From an uncultured Alteromonadaceae bacterium (lineage in GTDB: Bacteria > Pseudomonadota > Gammaproteobacteria > Enterobacterales > Alteromonadaceae): a stretch of DNA of 56,193 nt. The notes under the pieces are model-generated. The model was not told the origin of the DNA. It ran no database searches and saw only the letters and a program-made list of their open reading frames with translations. The stretch spans positions 1 through 56,193 of the forward strand of contig CANMXU010000031.1 in NCBI GenBank assembly GCA_947501935.1, written 5' to 3'. Shown here one piece after another: positions 34,839 through 44,173 of the stretch. Numbering within the stretch: the first letter of the stretch is position 1; every line of letters begins with the position of its first letter. Both the position numbers and the translations under genes were made by a program.

Positions 34839-34868
34839 AAAATCCCCCGTTAAATAACGAGGGATTTT
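34839..34868 (-). terminator. terminator downstream of efpL
   Basis: The arms AAAATCCCCCGTT and AACGAGGGATTTT form a 13-bp stem with one mismatch and an AAAT loop. Six T follow on the minus strand. It lies 75 bases past the efpL stop. Confidence 0.8.
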
Positions 34869-34943
34869 GAGTTCTACAGAGAAACATTATCAGTAATATT
34901 TCTCTGTGAATTTCAATGAAGCTATGGAACTTAACAATAACGA

Positions 34944-35519
34944 CTATTTTGAATCAGCACGGCCCATAAATTTCTTTTCAGCGGTATTAATTTTAATTTT
35001 ATCGCCGGTTGAAATATGCTCAGGCACTTGCACAATTAAACCAGTAGTTAACTCTGCAGGCTTAGTACGAGCTGTTGCCGAGCCACCTTTAATTGAAGGA
35101 TCAGTTTCTTTAATAACGAGTTCAACACTTGCAGGTAATTCAATAGCAACCGGATTACCGTCAACTTGAATCACTAAAAGACCTTGAGTATTTTCATCAA
35201 AAAATTGCATTTCATCGGCAATGGTTTCTGTGTTTAAGTTATATGGTGTGTAGTCTTCATTGTCCATAAATACATATTCGTCACCATCTACGTATGAGAA
35301 CATCACCGGGCGACGGCTTAAATCACCTAAGGTTAGCATATCGCTATCTTTAAACGTTTCATCAACTTTTATGCCTGATACCACATCGTACATACGCATA
35401 CGATATAAACTACCACCTGCACGCCCTTGTGGAACTGAGCGTTCAATGTCTCGAATTATATAAACACTATTGTTGTATTCTATCGCGGTATTCTTTTTAA
35501 CGTCACTCGCCTTTGGCAT
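34944..35519 (-). CDS. efpL: elongation factor P-like protein EfpL (YeiP)
   Basis: A 191-residue, three-domain EF-P paralogue that relieves ribosome stalling at some proline and other motifs. Family-specific sequences are MPKASDVKKNTAIEYNNSVYIIRDIE, VDGDEYVFMDNEDYTPY, SIKGGSATARTKPAELTTGLIVQVPEHIS and the FMGRAD end. In the tip loop, where EF-P has its modified lysine, this protein has R33 (SVPQGRAGGS), as in other EfpL proteins, which need no EpmA modification. The start has AGGAAAAAAC upstream. Monocistronic with a terminator downstream. Confidence 0.94.
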   Translation of the reverse strand: MPKASDVKKNTAIEYNNSVYIIRDIERSVPQGRAGGSLYRMRMYDVVSGIKVDETFKDSDMLTLGDLSRRPVMFSYVDGDEYVFMDNEDYTPYNLNTETIADEMQFFDENTQGLLVIQVDGNPVAIELPASVELVIKETDPSIKGGSATARTKPAELTTGLIVQVPEHISTGDKIKINTAEKKFMGRADSK

Positions 35520-35772
35520 GAGTTTTTTCCTAATTAATCATTTTTATGAAAAATAACATGAACAGAATTATATGCAAGGTTTTAAGTGCGATGCTGAGCC
35601 ACATAGGCACTATTATTTGTAATTGATAACAACTAAAGTGGTGCGTCAATAATGGCCTTGTAATATAATCCTCAAACTCAAATTAGCCTGTTGTAATCAC
35701 CTCATGCTAAATCTATAAAAACCGTAATTAAGGCACTGCTGTTCAATAATTAATGAACACAGCTGGAAAAAT

Positions 35773-36414
35773 ATGAACTTATCTATTGAATTTAATAAAC
35801 CTGTAATTAAGAGCGGTTTTGACTGGCAGCTGTCACAAGAAATCAATGTTAGTAGTGACGGCGGCCAAGTAGTTGCTAAAGCTGAAATAGAATTACTCAC
35901 CCTAAATAAACATCGTGATGCACTTGCTAGCCTCGAAGTACTTAGTGCTGACGAAGACTGCGATTGGACTATTCCATTTAATACTTACTTTCATAAGCAA
36001 AATATTTCTACAGAAATGTGTGAATTATTAAATGTAAAAGCAGACACCAAGGCTAAAACGCATATTATGATAGAAGCCATTAGTGTTTTAGCTGAATATA
36101 GAAAGCAAGGAATTGCTCAGTTTTTACTAAAAGAAATTGCTAATAAATATCCTAAAGCCCAGTCAATAAACGTTTTAAGCCTACCTATGCAATTGTTTGT
36201 TGACCCTGAGTATTGTGAAAGCGAAGCCAACAAGCATTATTATCAAGCATTAAATTTAGTTGATGAAACAATTACATCAGCCCAGCTAAACAGCTTTTTT
36301 GCTAGTAATGGCTTTATTGAACTTGCATTTGATGAGAGTGAACTTAGTGAGCCGTTGCCATATAGTATTTTAGTAGCGTCACCAAACACTATACTTGCAA
36401 CTGATAGCGCTTAA
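35773..36414 (+). CDS. GNAT-family N-acetyltransferase
   Basis: A 213-residue protein of the GCN5-related acetyltransferase fold. The acetyl-CoA loop RKQGIAQFLLK (residues 110-120) fits the R/Q-x-x-G-x-G/A signature with Ala in the last position. It is preceded by the strand IEAISVLAEY and followed by ANKYPKAQSINVLSL. The substrate cannot be named. The N-terminal 90 residues do not match a familiar sub-family. It is transcribed divergently from efpL with 253 bases between. Confidence 0.75.
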   Translation: MNLSIEFNKPVIKSGFDWQLSQEINVSSDGGQVVAKAEIELLTLNKHRDALASLEVLSADEDCDWTIPFNTYFHKQNISTEMCELLNVKADTKAKTHIMIEAISVLAEYRKQGIAQFLLKEIANKYPKAQSINVLSLPMQLFVDPEYCESEANKHYYQALNLVDETITSAQLNSFFASNGFIELAFDESELSEPLPYSILVASPNTILATDSA

Positions 36415-36457
36415 TTCGCCTTATCAAAGTTAACTAACTTAGTTCTTTTAAACCAAA

Positions 36458-37654
36458 CTAAGTTTGCGAATTCCAATTTTTTGCCCAAGGAATAATCTCT
36501 TTTGCCGGTAATGGCCGCGCAATATAATAACCTTGGGCATAATCACAACCAATCTCGGTAACCAGTTTCATCACCTCTGAATTTTCCACGCCTTCTGCGA
36601 CAGTTTTAATATTTAGCTTGCTGGCTAAAGATAAACTGGTGTTGATAATGGATAATTGCCCGAGGGTTTCCTTGTGATCAATAAAGTAACTTTTGTCTAA
36701 TTTTAAATAATTAAGCGGTAATTTTTGTAAGCGTTCTACGGTCGAATTTTCTTTACCAAAGTCATCTAAAGCAATTTCAACCCCCTTCATATGTAATCGA
36801 TTTAAGTTAACTAGCTCTTGAATTGGGTTATCAGCTAAAACACTTTCGGTAACTTCTATACATAACATTTCTGTCGGCATTTCAAACTGCTCAAGTAAAT
36901 GTAGCAGTACATCAGTAAATTCTGGTTGCTGGAGGGCTATAGGGGAAGCATTGACCGACAATTTAATATTAAGCCCCATTTGATGCCACTTTTTCCAGTC
37001 TGCCATCGACTTTTTAAAAACCGCCATGGTGATATGTACAATTAAATCACTTTCTTCGGCTTTATCAATAAACCTATCAGGGGAAACTAGCCCTAAACGC
37101 GGATGATTCATTCTACATAATGCTTCCACACCGATAAATGAGCGCGAGAACAGCTCAACCTGTGGCTGATATAATACTTCAATATCGTCATTACGGATCG
37201 CCCGAATGATCTCATAGGTTTTTAGTGATTCACTCTTAGATTGTTTATTGCGAGGCTGACCAATTTTTTTAATAACATTATAAAAGTCTGCCTCATTGAG
37301 CGGTTTTAATAAGGTGCCAATATAATTCAGTTCATACTTTTTAGCGAGCAGCTCTACCGATGAAATAATGCGGATAGAGACGCCACTCATTATGACCACA
37401 TAACCTTTATATTTTAGCTTACTTATTTGCTCTAATAGCTGAATGCCGTCAACATTAGGCATGTTTAAATCTAAAAAGAGAATATTAATATTATGAGTTT
37501 GCCGAAGAATTTGCATCGCTTCAGGAGCTGAAGATGCGGTAAAAATATTAGTAATATCAAATACTTTATTTAGCACCTCAGAAACATAAGTTAAAATTGA
37601 GATGCTATCATCAACTAATAAGACATTTAACCAACTGTAGTCTTTCCCTGACAT
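36458..37654 (-). CDS. REC-EAL response regulator, probable c-di-GMP phosphodiesterase
   Basis: A 398-residue response regulator. The receiver (about 8-130) has D15/D16, phospho-acceptor D62 in LFLDLNMPNVDG, and K117 in LLKPL. The EAL domain (about 148-395) begins with the signature E177-A-L and keeps the main metal and catalytic motifs (CIEVTES, ALDDFGKEN, YLKLDKSY, VAEGVEN), so it is probably active in hydrolysing c-di-GMP to pGpG. No kinase gene is in the same operon; the phosphorelay operon at 30.3-34.7 kb is on the same strand nearby but separated by efpL. It probably tunes motility against biofilm formation. Confidence 0.9.
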   Translation of the reverse strand: MSGKDYSWLNVLLVDDSISILTYVSEVLNKVFDITNIFTASSAPEAMQILRQTHNINILFLDLNMPNVDGIQLLEQISKLKYKGYVVIMSGVSIRIISSVELLAKKYELNYIGTLLKPLNEADFYNVIKKIGQPRNKQSKSESLKTYEIIRAIRNDDIEVLYQPQVELFSRSFIGVEALCRMNHPRLGLVSPDRFIDKAEESDLIVHITMAVFKKSMADWKKWHQMGLNIKLSVNASPIALQQPEFTDVLLHLLEQFEMPTEMLCIEVTESVLADNPIQELVNLNRLHMKGVEIALDDFGKENSTVERLQKLPLNYLKLDKSYFIDHKETLGQLSIINTSLSLASKLNIKTVAEGVENSEVMKLVTEIGCDYAQGYYIARPLPAKEIIPWAKNWNSQT

Positions 37655-37888
37655 ACCAAGCTCCTAGTTTACATATCCGTGTAAAATACAACTCAAGAAT
37701 GAATTGTCTGTTTTTCAACCTAAATAGTAAGTATCGTAAAAATTAGTTTAAAAGCAAGTAGTGTTGCTAATAAGCTAAGTACTTTATTGAGCTAAGCTAC
37801 TACAGCTCAGCAAATATTCAAACGGTTATACGCAAGTTCTTCTCATCATGTATAAACTAATATCTATTAACAGTATTGGGAGTAAGTA

Positions 37889-38578
37889 TTGGCAACTAAA
37901 TCAAACCGGCTTATCGAAATAGTACCGCAATCAAAGCATCACCAATTGTTTTTACTCACCTTAGGTGCGATTTTACTTGTCTTATGCTTTACCGTTAATG
38001 TTTTTTATTGGCACGCTTACAAAGTGCAGCTGATGTTGTTGATGTTTGCTTCTTTCGTGGTGTTTTTATTAGGTTTACTTAAGTTATGTTCGCCTAATGT
38101 CAGTTATCAAATAACCCCAAAAAAAGTAAAATTTATTCATCCAAGTGGTCAATGGCAATTATTATGGCAAGACATCGTTAGAATAGGATCAGTGAACGCA
38201 CATATACAAGGTCAGCATTACCAACTACCTTATTTAGGCATCAAACTAAATACCTTAGCAAATATTGCTGATCATATTTCGCCAAGGCTTGCCAATAAAC
38301 TTTTACATGAACAGCAAGAGCTAATGCTCTTAGCAATTAAGTCCAATGATATATCAGCTCAAGCGGGTTTAATTAATTTTGATATTTTCACTATAAAAGA
38401 TAAAAGCTACAAAGGGCCTATTGCAGCTTGGCTGCATAGAAGTGAACAACTAGCACAAGCTTATGGTTATCACCTATTTCTTGCTCAGGACAGCTTAGAC
38501 CGAGATATTAACCAATTTATCGAGCTATTAAAACAATGCAAAAATCATTCAATTAAAATAATTCCCAGCGAGAATTAA
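37889..38578 (+). CDS. DUF2982 domain-containing membrane protein
   Basis: A 229-residue protein with two close N-terminal membrane segments (about 20-38 and 44-66) and a cytosolic domain carrying the family phrases QWQLLWQDIVRIG, LPYLGIKLNTLANIADHISPRLANKLL and GPIAAWLHRSEQLAQAYGYHLFL. Function is unknown; the family is found in Alteromonadales and Vibrionales. It appears to start at a TTG (37889) supported by GGGAG eight bases upstream; no in-frame ATG lies near enough to replace it. Confidence 0.82.
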   Translation: MATKSNRLIEIVPQSKHHQLFLLTLGAILLVLCFTVNVFYWHAYKVQLMLLMFASFVVFLLGLLKLCSPNVSYQITPKKVKFIHPSGQWQLLWQDIVRIGSVNAHIQGQHYQLPYLGIKLNTLANIADHISPRLANKLLHEQQELMLLAIKSNDISAQAGLINFDIFTIKDKSYKGPIAAWLHRSEQLAQAYGYHLFLAQDSLDRDINQFIELLKQCKNHSIKIIPSEN

Positions 38579-38699
38579 CAATTAGCTATCAATAAATAAC
38601 AAACAAGAAATAGCTAACAAGAAGTAACGAACTTTAGTTATTTTTCATCACTGTTGGGTATATAATGGCTCATCAGTAACAAACTAAATAAGTAAGTTT

Positions 38700-39200
38700 A
38701 TGAGCACATTAAACGAGCAACTCAACAACCCTCTCCATGGTCTAAAGTTAGAAATTTTATTAAGTGAATTAGTTTCACATTATGGCTGGGATATTTTAGC
38801 TGAGTATACCCGCCTTAAGTGCTTTAAAAATAACCCAAGCCCAGCTTCGAGTTTGAAATTTTTACGAAAAACAGAATGGGCAAGAGAAGCACTTGAACGC
38901 TTTTATTTATATAAGTTTAAAAATTTACCTGAAGCCGGTGAAGAAGAATTTGATATTCCACCACGCCAAAGAATTATACCGTTAAATCAACAGCCAAAAG
39001 AGCCAGCGGTATTAATACGAGGTGAAGCGCCGCCACCAATGATCCGTGCTAATAATAGCGACAATCAAAATTTTAAGAAGAAACCTGCTAGAGCCGGTGA
39101 AAATACAAGAAGTACAGCTAGAAAAAACACGGAGAAAGCGCCATCAGAAAAAAGCATCAGCCAAGCACCATCTGATCCTTGGGCTAACGCGCCTAAATAA
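38700..39200 (+). CDS. VF530 (DUF2132) family protein with long disordered tail
   Basis: Residues about 8-75 match the VF530 DNA-binding-like domain: NNPLHGLKLEILLSELVSHYGWDILAEYTRLKCFKNNPSPASSLKFLRKTEWAREALERFYL. Typical family members stop there (about 70-80 residues). This one continues with 90 or so Pro, Lys, Ser and Ala-rich residues (EKAPSEKSISQAPSDPWANAPK at the end), probably disordered. Nucleic-acid binding is known only as a structural suggestion for the family. It lies 121 bases after DUF2982 on the same strand. Confidence 0.88.
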   Translation: MSTLNEQLNNPLHGLKLEILLSELVSHYGWDILAEYTRLKCFKNNPSPASSLKFLRKTEWAREALERFYLYKFKNLPEAGEEEFDIPPRQRIIPLNQQPKEPAVLIRGEAPPPMIRANNSDNQNFKKKPARAGENTRSTARKNTEKAPSEKSISQAPSDPWANAPK

Positions 39201-39206
39201 CGATTA

Positions 39207-39239
39207 AGCTGGTAATGAATGCTAATTTCATTACCAGCT
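39207..39239. terminator. perfect hairpin between the VF530 and tapY2 genes
   Basis: A perfect 13-bp stem (39207-39219 with 39227-39239) has a 7-base loop, between two convergent genes. It lacks a good T tract on either strand, so termination may be weak or Rho-assisted. Confidence 0.55.
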
Positions 39240-39278
39240 GCTTTCTATTCACATAACTTTAGATTTGAATTACTTGAT

Positions 39279-39599
39279 TTACTTAGGTGTTTTGGCATCA
39301 ATTGCTTGAGCTCGACCGTGAGTAAATTTTTCTTCTAATAATACACACTCAAACGCCTTATAAACGCTAGTTTTCTTATTGGCGTTGGTAATTACTTTAG
39401 AGCCAACAATTTTATCCACTAAACCCGAGAGTTTATTACTAGGAATACTCCAAAAGGCGACAGTTTCTTCACCACCAAGTAATTGAACATGGCATTTAGC
39501 ATCAACTTTTTTGCTTAGCTTTTCTGGCTTGGCTGCATTAGCCGCAAAAATGCAAGCTAATAGCATAATTCCAGTGATAGATTTACTGATAGTTCTCAT
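39279..39599 (-). CDS. tapY2: TapY2 family type IV pilus-associated protein
   Basis: A 106-residue secreted protein, last gene of the minor pilin operon. The ATG at 39599 has GGAGA eight bases upstream and directly follows pilE; the open frame extends 25 codons into pilE and is not the start. A signal peptide (about residues 1-21, ending ANAA) precedes AKPEKLSKKVDAKCHVQLLGGEETVAFWSIPSNKL, which fits the TapY2 family of Shewanella/Colwellia-type pilus operons. Two Cys could form a disulfide. Its exact role is unknown; position implies work with PilY1 or PilE. Confidence 0.8.
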   Translation of the reverse strand: MRTISKSITGIMLLACIFAANAAKPEKLSKKVDAKCHVQLLGGEETVAFWSIPSNKLSGLVDKIVGSKVITNANKKTSVYKAFECVLLEEKFTHGRAQAIDAKTPK

Positions 39600-39600
39600 G

Positions 39601-40011
39601 TTATTTCTCCCAACAGCTTTCAGGATCTTTCTTACCTGTCTCTGTAATGGTAATTTTTTTACAAGCGGAATCATTAGCTGCTTGTGGTGTTTGTGCGGTC
39701 GCTGTTAAGGTAAAACCAGGGGACGTTGTAGCAACAGCACTAATAATATAATTTCCAGAATCGGTTTTATACGTATCAGCCGTTCCTACACCTAGGTTTT
39801 TAATACTTGAAGTATAGGTACGGCGGTCAACATAATATTGTTCTTGTAAATTAGCTAAGCGAACTAATTCTCTTTGCCCTTCAGAGCGGTTAGAACGAGC
39901 AACACTGTCAATATACGAAGGGTAAGCAACCGCAGCTAAAATCCCAACAATTGCCACCGCGATCATCAGCTCTATTAAAGTAAACCCTAGACTTGGTTTA
40001 TTTATTTTCAT
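39601..40011 (-). CDS. pilE: type IV minor pilin PilE
   Basis: A 136-residue pilin-like protein. The leader MKINKPSLG is cut before FTLIELMIAVAIVGILAAVAYPSYIDS, with Glu5 of the mature protein present. The Cys pair near the C-terminus (ANDSACKK and DPESCWEK) forms the D-region disulfide. The ATG overlaps the pilY1 stop as TAATG, so translation is coupled. Minor pilins of this operon (PilV, W, X, E) prime pilus assembly together with PilY1. Confidence 0.92.
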   Translation of the reverse strand: MKINKPSLGFTLIELMIAVAIVGILAAVAYPSYIDSVARSNRSEGQRELVRLANLQEQYYVDRRTYTSSIKNLGVGTADTYKTDSGNYIISAVATTSPGFTLTATAQTPQAANDSACKKITITETGKKDPESCWEK

Positions 40012-43000
40012 TAATTATTCTCTTCTACAGTTAAGTACGTGCGCAGTGTTTGCAAATTAAAGCCTACCGGGATAATTTTTCTGCCAACAATTATATTGCC
40101 TACCGCATCATCATCAGTTTCAGGATCGTCATCATCTTCAGGAATAACAATTAAAGTAGGTGCCCCCAAAAACTGTTCACTAATAAGTGCTATACGATCA
40201 TCACGATTATCTGCATCTTCCGCTTTCCAATTGTAAATACTGGTACCTAAAGCTAAATCAACTGCATATAACCAACCTTTACCCGATGGCGGTTTACACT
40301 TAACCAATTCGGCACCAAATTCTGGCGGGGTGAAAGTTGTATAATATGCAACGCCATTAATAACTATGGCTGCTGCTGAGCTTTTCTCTCCAGACTGCGT
40401 TAGATTGATAAACCAGCCCGATTTTTGACTAACTGCAAGCTCTAATATTTCACGCTCTGGTGTCCCTTTGGTGGTATTCTCAAATGGATTTTCGGTATAA
40501 TTATACAAATCACTTAGAGTAAGCGCCGTTGGTATCACAGGAGTAGAATCACCAGTAAACGATTGGGTTTTAATATTTTTATCTTTAATCATAAAGAAAA
40601 CATCATCGGTATCAACACCTAACGGGTTTGAACGATCACCACTACCTAATAAAACCGCGTCGTAGGGAATTTCTTGATGAACCGCAATAGATTTGGTTTC
40701 TCCATTTTCATCAGTAACCTCAGTTGTTATTGTTTCAGATATAAAGGTACGAACAATAGAAGGTTCACTAAAAAAGCGCCGATCATTTTTATTATCTCCG
40801 GCAGTATCACTACCTAAACTGGCAAGCTTAAATACTGTCCAAGGATCATCTCCCGTAGGGCTGTCACTCGGCATATCAACCCGCCAAACGTTACCGCCGG
40901 TATCACCTGCATATAAACGGTCAACTAGACCATCTCCATCACTATCAAGGGTCGCAATACTGTTAGGAATACTATCTGTTCCAGGAAATACAGTGGTTCC
41001 ACCAGAAGGTGCCATACTCCACTTTAATGTTCCTGTTTTAGCATCAACCATGTATACGGCTCGGCCGACATCATCTGCACTGCCAACTCCAGCTGAGTCT
41101 TTATTGGTATCATAACCGCCACCAAAAAAAAGTACCGGCTCAGCATTGCCACTAGAAATATTTAACTTAGAAAAACCAATTTTAGGTTTAGACCAGGATT
41201 GACCAAGCTCAGTAAAGTCAGATTTCGTGTTATCGATATGCCATAGTAACGTAGGAGCCGCATCTGGATTAGTTATATCTAAGCCATAGTATGAGCTACC
41301 GCCACGGCGCAAACCAAAAAAGACATAAACTTTATCATTTCCATTTACATATCCATCACCATTAATATCTTTGAAGTGAGAAGTAATTTGACCATCAATA
41401 CCGTAAACTTTATCTGCGCCATAGTTATTATTACGTAAAGCTTTAGTATTTTTAACAAATTCTTTTGGCATAAAAGCCCAGTTTTCTTTAACTGTATCAC
41501 CACTATCTTCAAACATATGTAATGCACCAGCATTAGTGCCAATAACAATTCTTATACTATCACCATAATTAACGACTAAAGGTTTAGAGTGTAATGGGTC
41601 ACCAAAAGTATCAGCTCTTAATTCTGTAACAGAATCATCTTCGTCATCATCATCAACATCGTGGCCTAATGCCCAATTTACCATAGCTAAAACATCTGCT
41701 GATTCAGCATCTGCTGCTAAGCCTAACTCTGTTGCTAACTCCTCAGTACCACCAAAGGCGGTTTCTAGGTTAGTTTTGGTATATTTTACTAAAGCACCAC
41801 TATCGCTAACATTGGTATACACTTTGCGATTTTCTTCTGCTTCTGTAGTAGTAAACCACTCAGCAACTCCACCTTTAGCAACTTCATTACCGTCAACTTC
41901 TGATGACCAAAAACTTTTAACCTTAGTTGAGAAATGCCCACTCTCTTCATTAATAGCAGCAACTTCATTACTACCAACTTGTTCACCACCTATCACTTTA
42001 TATTTTTTTAAATTACCTTGCCATCTTGGACCGTTTTGCGGATCAAACATCGCATAATAAACAGAGTTTAAGGTTTCAGTTCTATCAAAGTTATTAGCTG
42101 CAACCGAAGCGGAAGTTAAGCTGTCATTACTTGAACCTAAATTACGTAAAGAAGAAGATAATGCTTCCGTTAATTGCAAACCGGTTTTAGCAAGATAAAA
42201 ACTGCCACCACCATTTTCTTTTGCTGCAGTAAATTTCAATAACTCTTTAGCTGAGTCGGCACCCGAACTAAAACCTATAGTGGTAGTTGATACGGTTTGC
42301 TTACCTTCTAAATGAGGATTAATATCTTGATGATTCATCCACTGTGCAAGGGCGGGTAAATAACTATTACTACCGTCTTCGGTGTAAGGTTCGCCAGAAA
42401 AGCTCACCTCTTCTAAAACTGTATTACCATCTGCATCCGTAGTTTCTTCCATCGACTTCATGGCTTTAATTTGGTTATCCGCTTTGTGATCGAATGTCGG
42501 TTTACCATCTGTAATTAAAATAACATGGGCTTTGTCACTACATTCATCAAAAGGGGTAATATAGTTATTACTAGCATCGATTACCGAAGTGTCTTGTGGC
42601 GGTTCATTTGCTGTATAAACGCTTGGTATAGTCTCATCATCATCACCAAAATACACAGGTTCACCTGCAAAATATTGAGACGCTTCATAAAGCGACTCAC
42701 ATAAAGGTGTCCAAGTATTAGGTGAAAGTTGATTATTGATAAGATCTAGCAATGCTGCTTTATTATCAGCGGTCATCACTTTTATGCCACTAACAATTCG
42801 ACCACCATTAGCGCCTTCGGTAAGATGCTTATTATTGTAATTGAAAACCTCTAAGCCAAAATCAATACTAGGTGTGCTGATAATGACGCTATTAATGCTG
42901 TTAATTGCAGTATCCATGCGTGATTCAACAACATCAGCAACACTTTGGCCATGAAACCAGCGTAAATACTTCGCTGTATATAAAGTGACATAGGAACCGG

Positions 43001-43625
43001 TCCAATTAACATTTAGGTCATCAACATCAAGGGAATGGTATTTAGGATCTTTCTTGGTACCTAAAAAGTTGACAGGGTAACCGTCATCAAGTCCGTCAGC
43101 ATTTAATACACTACCAGTATTTGCGACACTGCCGTCATCATTAAATGTTCTAACATCATCTTCACAGTCAAGCACTTCAATATTAAGGCCATTATTATCA
43201 GGAATTTCTTCCCATGAGCCGGTATTACCTTTCATGGTATATTCGCGAATATGGCCAGTATATAAACCATTAGTGGCAAGAATTTCTTTTGCCGTTTCAC
43301 AACCATTAATCGCCCCTAAAAAGCGACGCGCATCACTGGGGCTATCCGGAATAGTAGAGGTACCATCAGCTCCGCCTTTATTAAAATAAATAGCATCGTC
43401 ACTATATGCATGAGATGAACCTTCAGGAGCGTATTCTTTGCTGGGATCAAACTTTTCCTGAGTGGTATGGGTTGTCGTCATACTGCCGGAGTTATCAAAA
43501 ATGATTAATACTTTGGCTTTTTTGGCCGACTGTTTAACGGCATCGCTGATATATAATTCAATATCTTCGCTATAGGTAAAGCTAGACATCGCAGTTAATA
43601 GACTAAATAGTAGAACCTTTTTCAT
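40011..43625 (-). CDS. pilY1: PilY1-type pilus tip adhesin
   Basis: A 1204-residue secreted protein. A signal peptide (about 1-19) is followed by a von Willebrand A-like region whose metal site starts at D44 in IIFDNSGSMT (DxSxS). The C-terminal half (about 680-1190) is the PilY1 beta-propeller, with calcium loops KDINGDGYVNGNDK and TLDSDGDGLVDRLYAGD. PilY1 sits at the pilus tip, promotes extension against PilT retraction, and senses surfaces. GGGGA precedes the ATG. It is the largest member of the pilV-W-X-Y1-E-tapY2 operon. Confidence 0.95.
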   Translation of the reverse strand: MKKVLLFSLLTAMSSFTYSEDIELYISDAVKQSAKKAKVLIIFDNSGSMTTTHTTQEKFDPSKEYAPEGSSHAYSDDAIYFNKGGADGTSTIPDSPSDARRFLGAINGCETAKEILATNGLYTGHIREYTMKGNTGSWEEIPDNNGLNIEVLDCEDDVRTFNDDGSVANTGSVLNADGLDDGYPVNFLGTKKDPKYHSLDVDDLNVNWTGSYVTLYTAKYLRWFHGQSVADVVESRMDTAINSINSVIISTPSIDFGLEVFNYNNKHLTEGANGGRIVSGIKVMTADNKAALLDLINNQLSPNTWTPLCESLYEASQYFAGEPVYFGDDDETIPSVYTANEPPQDTSVIDASNNYITPFDECSDKAHVILITDGKPTFDHKADNQIKAMKSMEETTDADGNTVLEEVSFSGEPYTEDGSNSYLPALAQWMNHQDINPHLEGKQTVSTTTIGFSSGADSAKELLKFTAAKENGGGSFYLAKTGLQLTEALSSSLRNLGSSNDSLTSASVAANNFDRTETLNSVYYAMFDPQNGPRWQGNLKKYKVIGGEQVGSNEVAAINEESGHFSTKVKSFWSSEVDGNEVAKGGVAEWFTTTEAEENRKVYTNVSDSGALVKYTKTNLETAFGGTEELATELGLAADAESADVLAMVNWALGHDVDDDDEDDSVTELRADTFGDPLHSKPLVVNYGDSIRIVIGTNAGALHMFEDSGDTVKENWAFMPKEFVKNTKALRNNNYGADKVYGIDGQITSHFKDINGDGYVNGNDKVYVFFGLRRGGSSYYGLDITNPDAAPTLLWHIDNTKSDFTELGQSWSKPKIGFSKLNISSGNAEPVLFFGGGYDTNKDSAGVGSADDVGRAVYMVDAKTGTLKWSMAPSGGTTVFPGTDSIPNSIATLDSDGDGLVDRLYAGDTGGNVWRVDMPSDSPTGDDPWTVFKLASLGSDTAGDNKNDRRFFSEPSIVRTFISETITTEVTDENGETKSIAVHQEIPYDAVLLGSGDRSNPLGVDTDDVFFMIKDKNIKTQSFTGDSTPVIPTALTLSDLYNYTENPFENTTKGTPEREILELAVSQKSGWFINLTQSGEKSSAAAIVINGVAYYTTFTPPEFGAELVKCKPPSGKGWLYAVDLALGTSIYNWKAEDADNRDDRIALISEQFLGAPTLIVIPEDDDDPETDDDAVGNIIVGRKIIPVGFNLQTLRTYLTVEENN

Positions 43626-43672
43626 TATATTTCCCCAACATGGTCAACATCATATCAATGAAAATAGCTTGT

Positions 43673-44173
43673 TCATCGAAGCAATTGCTGTGCAATGCCT
43701 GAATGAACCACCACTTCGCTGGTATTCTTTCGACCGTAATTTCGGTTTACCTGAACTCTTAAAATATTACAGGTAAAAACTTGAGCAGATGAAGCTGATT
43801 TTGAGTGGGGGCAATCAGCTTCTTTTCCATATTCATTGTTCGATACAAATATTGCGGCATCGGCAGCCGTTGTATCTAATTTTTCTAAAAAAATTCCTTC
43901 AACACCTTCTTCATTTGTAAACTTCGCAATCGGCTGAGCAAAGAGGTTAACTCCGCTTTCCACTTGATCATAAATGACTTCATCAATAGCACTTATCGTT
44001 TCTTGAAGCGCTTCACTCCTTTCTTCACTTGCACCAGACATTTTCATATCGGTAGTCGTATTTTGCATTAGCGCGGCGGCAACTCCGGTGAGTGCGATAA
44101 GAAACACTAACGAAACAATTAATACTACACCTTGCTGCTTACTTTTATATGAATAAAGCTTTTGCATTACCAT
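43673..44173 (-). CDS. pilX: type IV minor pilin PilX
   Basis: A 166-residue pilin-like protein with the PilX-type N-terminus KSKQQGVVLIVSLVFLIALTGVAAALMQNTTTDMKMSG. The cleavage is after QQG and the mature protein begins VVLIVSL, without Glu5, a known PilX/GspK-like variation. A CPHSKSASSAQVFTC segment may form a disulfide. The first ATG lies inside the pilW end; a second, two codons later, overlaps the pilW stop as TAATG, and either could be used. Confidence 0.9.
   Translation of the reverse strand: MVMQKLYSYKSKQQGVVLIVSLVFLIALTGVAAALMQNTTTDMKMSGASEERSEALQETISAIDEVIYDQVESGVNLFAQPIAKFTNEEGVEGIFLEKLDTTAADAAIFVSNNEYGKEADCPHSKSASSAQVFTCNILRVQVNRNYGRKNTSEVVVHSGIAQQLLR

Noticed and set aside
40693..41115. 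140-codon plus-strand frame within pilY1
   Set aside because: It is antisense to a clearly recognised gene, with low-complexity Ser/Leu/Pro composition typical of shadow frames.
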